Made by a program: the position numbers and the translations under genes | Shown here: positions 57,670-64,000 of the stretch, piece by piece | Layout of the letters: every line of letters starts with the position of its first letter | Numbering within the stretch: the stretch's first letter is position 1 | Origin: Nocardioides caeni | GTDB lineage: Bacteria > Actinomycetota > Actinomycetes > Propionibacteriales > Nocardioidaceae | Length of the DNA stretch: 64,000 nucleotides | Assembly: GCF_004912195.1 (NCBI RefSeq) | Contig: NZ_STGW01000001.1 | Span: forward strand, 55,327 to 119,326 | Direction of reading: 5' to 3' | Notes under the pieces: model-generated | What the model saw: the letters and a program-made list of their open reading frames with translations, nothing else | Database searches by the model: none | What the model was told of the DNA's origin: nothing

Positions 57670-59832
57670 TCAGGTCGTACGACGACGGCGGCGGGCCGCG
57701 AAGTCGACCGCACCGAGTACGAGGGCGCCGAGCAGGCCGGCGGCAAGGCCGAGGTTGCCGACCGCCTTGCCGGGACGGTCGTAGGCGATCTCGAGCGTGC
57801 CGGAGGTGCCCTTCGGCAGCGTCACGACCATCAGACCGGCCTTGTTGTGGTCGACGTCGACCTCCTTGCCGTCCACGGTGGCGCTGTAGCCCGGCCACGG
57901 GATCATCGCGAAGGTCAGCTTGCTCTCCTTCGAGGCGTCGACCTCGACCCGCTCGCCGTGACCGACGCTGACCGCCTCGCCCACCTCGACCCCGTCGCTG
58001 GCCCGGCTGAGCCGGCTCTCGGGCCACGGCAGGGGCTCGGTGCGGACCAGGACGGTGTGCTCGCCCGTCTCGGCATAGTCCCAGCCGGGCAACGGCGTCA
58101 CGCCGACGGTCTGCTCACCCTGCGCGACGATGGTGTCAATCTTCAGCAGGTCGACCAGCGGCGGTCCGCCCCGGGCGACGGGCTTCCAGACGTTCGCGTA
58201 GCCGCAGGGGCGGCTGAAGCCCTCGTAGTGCAGGCACAGCCGATTCTCGAAGGGCTGGAAGCCCATGCCGGTGTAGTTGTTGACGGCATCGACCCCGGCC
58301 ACGTGATACATGCTGCCGGGCAGGAAGTCGTCCCACGCCGCTCGCAGCTCGGCCTCTGTCCCGGAGCGCTGCACGGGGCGCAGGTCGGCGAACTGCAGCA
58401 CCCGGCCGTCCAGGTCGGCGTAGTGCTCCTGCAGGGCGTCGACGTCGGTCGGGATGCGGTAGACCCGGGCTCCCTCGTTCTCCTCGAAGACCAGCGCCTG
58501 GGTCGTCAGCACCAGGCCGGTGCCGGCGATGAGGACGGCGGCCACGGCCACGGGACCGACCCCGCGCCGGTGCACCACGAGCACCGCGGCGACCAGGGCC
58601 GCGAGCAGGAGCACGCCGGCCGCGGTCGAGGCGAGCCAGGTCGGGTGCTGGGCCCACGCCTGGAAGCCGAGCGCCGCGACGATGGCTCCGCTGCCCGCCG
58701 CCCGGGCCCGCCAGTGGTCGGACCGCAGGCCCTTGCTGAGGACGACGGCGAGCGCCACACCGAGGGCGAGGAAGAAGTACTCGATCAGCCGCAGCGGCCA
58801 CCGGAAGAGCCAGAGGTTCGACGGGCCGAGCGTCAGCAACAGGTAGCCCAGGCCGATCAGCCCGAGCCCGGTGAGAGCCCGCGCGCGGTGGCGGAGGACG
58901 CCGTACCTCAGCCAGGGGAGAAGCGGCAGGATGAACCAGCAGAAGTAGGTGACGGGCACCTGGTTGGGCCCGGTGATGGAGATGATGCCGGGCACGAAGG
59001 TCGGGCTGCTCATGCCGAGCAGGTCGCCGAGCTCGGGGCGCAGCTTCCCGTTGTTGCCGAACAGCGGTCCGGAGGACCGGGCGGTGAACTCCGAGACCCG
59101 CACGAGCGGGAGGTAGACGAGCGGCAGGAGGGCCGCCACGCAACCTCCGGTGAGGAGCAGGCGCACGGCGCCAGCGCGGTTGCGCTCGACGAGCCCCTCG
59201 ATGATCAGGGCGGCGCCGATGATGACCACGGCGAGCGTCCCGTAGGGGTTGCCCTGCGTGACCGCGAGCGCGCCGACGGCGAAGGCCACCAACGGGTTGA
59301 GCCGCCCCTGCAGGGTCCGGCGGAACGCGAGCCACACCCACGGCGCGTAGGCGAACGCGATGAGTCCGGCCGGCCACGAGCCGGCGTCCCACCACAGCGT
59401 GAAGCCGCTGAAGGGCAGCGCGGTCGCGATCGCCGCGGCGGCCCACGGCTCGGCGTCGTACTCCCGGCAGACGAGATAGGTCCCCAGTGCCAGTGCGACG
59501 AGGACGGCGACCTTGACCACGGTGACGGCCACGAGCAGGTCCGGACAGGCGTGGACGAAGAGCCAGATCAGCGCGTTGATCGGGTTCCAGATGCCGAAGA
59601 GGGCCTCGGCGCTGTAGTTGCCGCCAGCGAAGGAGGACGGATCGAGGACCACGGGCCAGCCGCTGTCACGCAGCTGCTCGCCGAAGTGCCACCAGGTCGG
59701 CGCGAACTGCGCCGCCGAGTCGCCGCGCAGATAGATCTCCTTGCTGCCCAGGAGTGGGAGCAGGCCGTAGCAGCCCGTGACGAGGACGACGAGGCCCGGC
59801 CACTTCAGCCGAGCGAACAGGCCCGTGCTCAT
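57670..59832 (-). CDS. YfhO-like GT-C glycosyltransferase (multi-pass membrane protein)
   Basis: A 720-aa protein with about 12 membrane helices and a C-terminal extracytoplasmic beta domain before a last helix. The N-terminal loop GSKEIYLRGDSAAQFAPTWW has the acidic residue expected of GT-C enzymes, and the layout matches YfhO of Bacillus, which glycosylates lipoteichoic acid with sugar from undecaprenyl phosphate. ATG 59832 overlaps the stop of the GT2 gene (ATGA), so the lipid-sugar synthase and the polymer transferase are coupled. Confidence 0.78.
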   Translation of the reverse strand: MSTGLFARLKWPGLVVLVTGCYGLLPLLGSKEIYLRGDSAAQFAPTWWHFGEQLRDSGWPVVLDPSSFAGGNYSAEALFGIWNPINALIWLFVHACPDLLVAVTVVKVAVLVALALGTYLVCREYDAEPWAAAAIATALPFSGFTLWWDAGSWPAGLIAFAYAPWVWLAFRRTLQGRLNPLVAFAVGALAVTQGNPYGTLAVVIIGAALIIEGLVERNRAGAVRLLLTGGCVAALLPLVYLPLVRVSEFTARSSGPLFGNNGKLRPELGDLLGMSSPTFVPGIISITGPNQVPVTYFCWFILPLLPWLRYGVLRHRARALTGLGLIGLGYLLLTLGPSNLWLFRWPLRLIEYFFLALGVALAVVLSKGLRSDHWRARAAGSGAIVAALGFQAWAQHPTWLASTAAGVLLLAALVAAVLVVHRRGVGPVAVAAVLIAGTGLVLTTQALVFEENEGARVYRIPTDVDALQEHYADLDGRVLQFADLRPVQRSGTEAELRAAWDDFLPGSMYHVAGVDAVNNYTGMGFQPFENRLCLHYEGFSRPCGYANVWKPVARGGPPLVDLLKIDTIVAQGEQTVGVTPLPGWDYAETGEHTVLVRTEPLPWPESRLSRASDGVEVGEAVSVGHGERVEVDASKESKLTFAMIPWPGYSATVDGKEVDVDHNKAGLMVVTLPKGTSGTLEIAYDRPGKAVGNLGLAAGLLGALVLGAVDFAARRRRRTT

Positions 59833-60854
59833 GCGCGGTGCTCGTCGCTGGGCCGGGGGAGGAGGAACTGCTCGTGCTCCGGCCCGAGCAGGACGGCGAC
59901 CGGCGTGGCGGACGGTCCGTCGCTGCTCTCCTTCAGCAGGAAGTGCGGTCGCTTCTTGGACTCGAGGTAGATGCGGCCGAGGTACTCGCCGATGACGCCC
60001 AGCAGGATCATCTGCACGCCGCCGAAGCCCACGACGGTGCAGATCGTGGTCACGTAACCGGCGGCGTCGTTGCCGTTGATGATCGCGTCGCCCAACACCC
60101 AGAACGCGTAGAGGAAGGCGATGACCGAGATGAAGGTGCCGAACCAGATCGCCAGCCGCAGCGGCCGGGAGTTGAAGGAGACGACTCCGTCGATGCCGTA
60201 GTTGAGGAGGCTGCGCATGCTCCACTTGGTCTCGCCCCCGGCGCGGGCGACGTTCTCGTAGTCGACCACCGCGGTGTCGAAGCCGATCCAGGAGAAGAGT
60301 CCCTTGGAGAAGCGGTTGTATTCACCCACCGCCAGCAGTGCCCGGACCGCGCGCCGGGTCAGGACGCGGAAGTCGCCCTCGCCGTCCTGCAGCGTGACGT
60401 CGACGAGGCGGTTGAACATCTTGTAGTAGAGCCGCGAGAAGGCGGTGCGGACGGGCGCGTCGCCGGTGCGGGTACGGCGTGCGACGACCTGGTCGAAGCC
60501 CTGCTCCAGCAGCGGGACCATCTCGGTGAGCAGCGTCGGAGGGTGCTGGAGGTCGGCGTCGATGATCGCGACCGCGTCGCCGCGGGCCTGGCTGAGGCCG
60601 GCGAGCATCGCCGCCTCCTTGCCGAAGTTGCGACTGAGTGCGAAGTAGCGGAAGCGCGGGTCGGCCTCGTTGATGCGCCGCAGCGCGGCGAGGGTGCCGT
60701 CGGAGCTGCCGTCGTCGACGAGGAGGACCTCGAAGGACTCGTCGACCTGTGGCAGCACCGCGGTCAGCACCTCGACGAGATGGTCGACCACGGCCTCCTC
60801 GTTGTAACAGGGGACGACGACGGAGAACCGCGCCGTCGGCTCGTTCGACTCCAT
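59829..60854 (-). CDS. Polyprenyl-phosphate glycosyltransferase (GT2, CsbB/GtrB-like)
   Basis: A 341-aa enzyme making a polyprenyl-phosphate sugar on the cytoplasmic face. Motifs are FSVVVPCYNEE, VLLVDDGSSDGT, the metal DAD (99-101) in IIDADLQHPP, GDFRVLTRRAV, and two C-terminal membrane helices (about 245-270, 278-300). GAGG six bases before ATG 60854 supports that start; a leaderless GTG at 60869 with TAGGGT 7 nt upstream is an alternative. A GtcA-like flippase is not seen nearby. Confidence 0.88.
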   Translation of the reverse strand: MESNEPTARFSVVVPCYNEEAVVDHLVEVLTAVLPQVDESFEVLLVDDGSSDGTLAALRRINEADPRFRYFALSRNFGKEAAMLAGLSQARGDAVAIIDADLQHPPTLLTEMVPLLEQGFDQVVARRTRTGDAPVRTAFSRLYYKMFNRLVDVTLQDGEGDFRVLTRRAVRALLAVGEYNRFSKGLFSWIGFDTAVVDYENVARAGGETKWSMRSLLNYGIDGVVSFNSRPLRLAIWFGTFISVIAFLYAFWVLGDAIINGNDAAGYVTTICTVVGFGGVQMILLGVIGEYLGRIYLESKKRPHFLLKESSDGPSATPVAVLLGPEHEQFLLPRPSDEHRA

Positions 60855-60950
60855 CGCCACCTCACGCACGGCGCCAACCCTAACGGCGCCGGTGCGTCGA
60901 CGCGGGATCCCCGGCCGGGGCCGGGAGCCGCGTGCGGAATGATGCGGGTC

Positions 60951-61988
60951 ATGAGCAAGACCAACCCGGGCAACTTCTTCGAGGACTTCACCGTCGGCCA
61001 GGTGATCCGGCACGCGACGCCGCGCACCGTCACCGAGGGCGACCGGGCCGTCTACGGCTCCCTCTATCCCACCCGCTTCGCCGTGCCCTCGTCGGCCGAG
61101 TTCGCGGCATCCGTCGGCCTCGACCCGCACCCGGTGGAGGAGCTCATCGCCTTCCACATCGCCTTCGGCAAGACCGTCCCGGACGTCTCGCTCAACGCCG
61201 TCGCCAACCTCGGCTACGCCGAGTGCCGCTTCCACCAGCCCGTGGTGCCGGGCGACACGCTCTCCACCACCTCCGAGGTGATCGGCCTCAAGCAGAACTC
61301 CAACGGCAGGTCCGGCGTCGTCTACGTCCGCTCCACCGCGACCAACCAGCGCGGTGAGGTCGCGCTCGACTGGGCGCGCTGGGTGATGGTCCACAAGCGC
61401 GACGTCGACGCACCGGCCCCCGAGCCGGTCGTCCCCGACCTCGCTCCGGCCGTCGCGGCCGAGGACCTGCTGATCCCTGCCGGGCTCGACTTCTCGTCGT
61501 ACGACGAGACGGCGGCCGGCGAGCCTCATCGCTGGAGCGACTACGAGATCGGCGAGCGGATCGACCACGTCGACGGCGTCACGCTCACCGACTCCGAGCA
61601 CCAGCAGGCCACGCGACTGTGGCAGAACACCGCCAAGGTGCACTTCAACGTCGAGGCTCGGCCCGACGGCAACCGCCTCGTCTATGGCGGGCACGTGATC
61701 TCGCTGGCGCGCGCGCTGTCCTACAACGGCCTGGCCAACGCACAGCTGATCGCGGCGATCAACGCCGGTGCTCACACGGCGCCCGCGTTCGGTGGCGACA
61801 CGGTCTATGCGTGGTCCGAGGTGCTCGACAAGGCTGAGACGCCGGCACCTGGTGTCGGTGCGCTGCGCCTGCGCCTGGTCGCCACCAAGGGCCGCGACGA
61901 GTCGATGACGCTGAAGGACCCGGAGACCGGCAAGTACGCGGCCGGCGTGCTGCTCGACCTCGACTACTGGGCGCTCGTCCCGCGCTGA
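60951..61988 (+). CDS. mcd: Mesaconyl-CoA (2-methylfumaryl-CoA) hydratase, MaoC family
   Basis: A 345-aa double-hotdog MaoC protein. Its N-terminus KTNPGNFFEDFTVGQ and the segment FGKTVPDVSLNAVANLGYA closely follow the Rhodobacter mesaconyl-CoA hydratase, which hydrates mesaconyl-CoA to beta-methylmalyl-CoA in the ethylmalonyl-CoA pathway. The second domain holds RLWQNTAKVHFN and GGHVISLARA. No other pathway gene (ccr, mcl) is visible, so pathway membership is inferred from this protein alone. No clear ribosome site; ATG 60951 fits the family N-terminus. Confidence 0.85.
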   Translation: MSKTNPGNFFEDFTVGQVIRHATPRTVTEGDRAVYGSLYPTRFAVPSSAEFAASVGLDPHPVEELIAFHIAFGKTVPDVSLNAVANLGYAECRFHQPVVPGDTLSTTSEVIGLKQNSNGRSGVVYVRSTATNQRGEVALDWARWVMVHKRDVDAPAPEPVVPDLAPAVAAEDLLIPAGLDFSSYDETAAGEPHRWSDYEIGERIDHVDGVTLTDSEHQQATRLWQNTAKVHFNVEARPDGNRLVYGGHVISLARALSYNGLANAQLIAAINAGAHTAPAFGGDTVYAWSEVLDKAETPAPGVGALRLRLVATKGRDESMTLKDPETGKYAAGVLLDLDYWALVPR

Positions 61989-62001
61989 CCCCGAGGCGGC
62001 C

Positions 62002-62493
62002 TCACGACACTTGCACGGCCCGGATCGTGTAGGTGACCTCGTCGTCGATTGCACCCGCGATCCGGTCGATCGCCACCGACGTGGGGTGGTCGGAACCGCT
62101 GGGCCACGTCACGTCGGCCGATCCGTCACCCGCCTCCGCCTCGTCGGCGGCGTCGAGGATGTCGTTGATCGTGAGGCGGGCGAAGTCGGGGGCGTCCTTG
62201 CCCTTCGTCGGGCCGCCGGCGATGACGGCCGTGCTGACGGCTCCGTCGACCACGGTGACGTCCACCGGGCCCGTCTGGGGGCAGTAGCAGAGCACCCGGA
62301 GCCGGTAGGTGTAGTCGGTCGGCGCGAACTCCGTGAAGGCGCTCGACGCACCGGTCGTCGACGTCGAGCCGGTCGGGTCCGCGCTCGGCGTCGTGGCGTC
62401 GCTGGCGCTGTCGTCGCCGGAGGAGCAGGCGGCCAGCGCGAGGAGGGTCACCGGAGCCAGCAGGGCGGCGTGGAAACAGCGCATGGGACTCAT
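62002..62493 (-). CDS. DUF6174-like lipoprotein
   Basis: A 163-aa protein with a lipoprotein signal (AALLAPVTLLALAAC, lipobox LAAC), a Ser/Thr linker, and a domain YTYRLRVLCYCPQTGPVDVTV with DFARLTINDILDAADEAE and a C-terminal strand-rich part, which resembles DUF6174. Function is unknown. Two ATGs (62493, 62484) are possible. A KstR-type box lies 51-64 nt upstream, shared with the divergent binding-protein gene. Confidence 0.68.
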   Translation of the reverse strand: MSPMRCFHAALLAPVTLLALAACSSGDDSASDATTPSADPTGSTSTTGASSAFTEFAPTDYTYRLRVLCYCPQTGPVDVTVVDGAVSTAVIAGGPTKGKDAPDFARLTINDILDAADEAEAGDGSADVTWPSGSDHPTSVAIDRIAGAIDDEVTYTIRAVQVS

Positions 62494-62543
62494 GATGCCT
62501 GTGACGCGGAAGTGGTGCTGTCGGTTCCGTGGTGCCCAGAAAA

Positions 62544-62557
62544 TGAAACACGTTCCA
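62544..62557. promoter_or_regulatory. KstR-type box before the solute-binding lipoprotein
   Basis: TGAAACACGTTCCA matches all fixed positions of TNNAACNNGTTNNA. It lies 104 bp before the ABC binding protein start and 51 bp before the DUF6174 gene, so either or both could be controlled. Confidence 0.5.
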
Positions 62558-62660
62558 GTTTTCGTGGACGGCGAGCGTGACTCATGCCACAGTGAGCCGT
62601 TCTCTCTGATAGAGCCCTCGTCGTGAGTTCGGGGCAGCTCTGTCGTCGCTCCTGGAGGAA

Positions 62661-64000
62661 ATGACGTTGTACCAGCGTTCCGTGCGCCTCGTCGGCGCCT
62701 CACTTCTCGTACTCGCGCTGGCAGCCTGTGGCTCCCGGCTCGATCCCAACGAGGTCGCCCAGGCAGGCGGCCCCGGTCAGCAGGGCGTCGTCGGTGACGG
62801 CACCGGCGTCGTCGCGGGCGACGGCAGCGGTGGTGACACCGGCGGCACGGGCGGCACCGGTGGCACGGGTGGCACGGGCAGCACCGGTGGCACGGGTGGC
62901 ACCGGAAGCACGGGTGGCACCGGCGGCACGGGCGGGACCGCCGGATCGCCGACCACGGGCAAGGGGTCGTCGACCGGCGGCGTCAAGGCGGCCTCGTGTG
63001 CCGGCTTCAAGAACCAGACCGGCATCACCGACAAGACCATCACGCTGGCGAACGTCGCGGACATCTCCGGGCCGGTGCCCGGCATCTTCGAGTCGTCGCA
63101 GCAGGCGACCCGCGCCTACATCGAGTACTTCAACTCCCAGGGCGACATCTGCGGCCGCAAGCTGGCCGTCAACCTGCTCGACAGCCGGGCGGATGCCGGC
63201 GCCGACCAGCAGGCCTACGTGAAGGCCTGTGACGAGGCGTTCGCCGCGGTCGGGTCGATGGGCGCCTTCGACGCGGGCGGTGCCGGCACGGCCAACGACT
63301 GCGGCATCCCCGACATCCGCGCGGTGGCGACCAGCCCCGAGCGTCAGGGCTGCAAGTCGTGCTTCGCCACCTATGCCATCAGCACCGGGCTGATCCCGGA
63401 CTCCTTCGCGAAGTTCATGGCACAGAAGTACCCCGACGCGGTCAAGAACGCCGCGGTGCTCTACATCAACGCTGGCGCCGCGGTTCCCAACGCCAAGAGC
63501 ATGGCCGCCGGCTACGAGAAGGGCGCCGGTTGGAAGGTCAACTACGTCCAGGGCATCGACGTCGCAGAGTTCAACTTCGCGCCCTATGTCCAGCAGATGA
63601 AGTCCAAGGGCATCAAGGCAGTCGGCTACCAGGGGCCCTACCAGAACACGGTGAAGCTGCAGCAGGCGATGCAGCAGCAGGGCTTCAAGCCGGACTTCTT
63701 CTGGCAGGACCCCACGATCTACGACCAGCGCTACCTGCAGCAGGCCGGCAGTGCGGCCGACGGCAGCTGGATCTACTCCGCCAACGCCCTCTTCGAGGAC
63801 AGGGGCAACGCCGAGGTGCAGCTCTACCTCTCCTGGCTGCAGCAGGTGAAGCCGGGCGCCATCCCCAACTACTACGGCCTCTACTCGTGGTCGGCGACCC
63901 GCCTGTTCGTGGAGAAGGCGATCGCGCTGGGTGGAAAGCTCACCCGGGCCTCGCTCGTCGACGCACTCAACAAGACCACGGCCTGGACCGGCAACGGCGC
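62661..64000 (+). CDS. Branched-chain-type ABC solute-binding lipoprotein, partial
   Basis: The frame runs from ATG 62661 (GGAGG seven bases before) to the window end without a stop, 446 codons. Lipobox LAAC (C23), then a flexible linker of Gly-Gly-Thr repeats (57-95), then a periplasmic-binding type 1 fold: ITLANVADISGPVPG, TRAYIEYFNSQGDICGRKL, DCGIPDIRAV, AVLYINAGAA, KAVGYQGPYQN. Such LivJ-like proteins bind amino acids but also aromatic or steroid acids. The KstR-type box upstream hints at a lipid-related ligand. Confidence 0.88.
   Translation, partial: MTLYQRSVRLVGASLLVLALAACGSRLDPNEVAQAGGPGQQGVVGDGTGVVAGDGSGGDTGGTGGTGGTGGTGSTGGTGGTGSTGGTGGTGGTAGSPTTGKGSSTGGVKAASCAGFKNQTGITDKTITLANVADISGPVPGIFESSQQATRAYIEYFNSQGDICGRKLAVNLLDSRADAGADQQAYVKACDEAFAAVGSMGAFDAGGAGTANDCGIPDIRAVATSPERQGCKSCFATYAISTGLIPDSFAKFMAQKYPDAVKNAAVLYINAGAAVPNAKSMAAGYEKGAGWKVNYVQGIDVAEFNFAPYVQQMKSKGIKAVGYQGPYQNTVKLQQAMQQQGFKPDFFWQDPTIYDQRYLQQAGSAADGSWIYSANALFEDRGNAEVQLYLSWLQQVKPGAIPNYYGLYSWSATRLFVEKAIALGGKLTRASLVDALNKTTAWTGNG
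62829..62945 (+). repeat. Gly-Gly-Thr coding repeat (9-bp unit ggcacgggt/ggcaccggt)
   Basis: About a dozen near-identical GGYACSGGY units encode GGT/GST triplets between the lipid anchor and the binding domain. Copy number is probably variable. Confidence 0.85.

Noticed and set aside
57847..59970. Long plus-strand frame across the YfhO-like gene
   Set aside because: Shadow of a well-supported membrane protein; composition is polar and repetitive.
62777..63085. Proline-valine repeat protein on the minus strand
   Set aside because: It is the reverse reading of the Gly-Gly-Thr linker of the binding lipoprotein.

Overview
The window is about 64 kb of very GC-rich DNA from an actinobacterium, most likely a Nocardioides-like member of the Propionibacteriales. 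Pointers are the codon use, an F420-type luciferase-like oxidoreductase, a mycothiol-type DsbA protein, Rv3235, DUF4233, DUF5130 and DUF222 family proteins, a GlbO globin, and many genes with a TANNNT -10 element only 6-8 nt before the start codon (leaderless transcription). This is chromosomal core sequence. No phage, plasmid, IS or CRISPR is visible. Coding density is high and no gap exceeds about 210 bp; the larger gaps are described under their operators, promoters, hairpins or repeats.

Layout. 1-4.9 kb: truncated DUF222 protein, GNAT, tRNA-His, orn, a MauE-DsbA-deaminase operon, terminator, tRNA-Arg. 4.9-11.1 kb: ACT-malic enzyme diverging from an LLM oxidoreductase/phosphotransferase pair across a perfect palindrome, a lipoprotein, aminopeptidase P. 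11.2-18 kb: PrsW protease, two overlapping GTPases, an SSB without the usual tail, EttA. 18-22.2 kb: MarR, GNAT, then thiolase, double-hotdog thioesterase and enoyl-CoA isomerase-like genes carrying KstR-type boxes. 22.2-28.5 kb: sigma factor with an Arg-Asp-repeat membrane protein, MscS-GlbO, small proteins, PepN. 28.6-36.7 kb: CHAP protein, DsbA-like protein, MetG, esterase, and a FecBCD-type ABC transporter behind a Nur-like operator. 36.7-48 kb: folC-DUF4233-secA, SGNH hydrolase, Rv3235-LysM pair, TatB, Mrp ATPase, DUF1003 and a membrane-less MgtE-like protein. 48-56 kb: a secreted EEP/PLD and surface-modification cluster (EEP, lipoprotein, PLD, LicD-methyltransferase, sulfotransferase, 69-aa coiled coil, EEP-half-PLD). 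56-64 kb: acyl-CoA dehydrogenase, YfhO/CsbB-like glycosylation pair, mesaconyl-CoA hydratase, DUF6174 lipoprotein, and the start of a branched-chain-type ABC solute-binding lipoprotein.

Three themes connect genes. First, acyl-CoA metabolism: thiolase, thioesterase, ECH and possibly the last ABC binding protein share sites matching the KstR consensus TNNAACNNGTTNNA, which suggests a sterol or lipid catabolic regulon. Second, membrane and envelope: PrsW with two GTPases, SecA/TatB, LysM/Rv3235, YfhO/GT2 and many lipoproteins. Third, the 48-56 kb cluster pairs three secreted phosphodiesterase-like proteins with glycopolymer-decorating enzymes; it is the best candidate here for an undescribed system.
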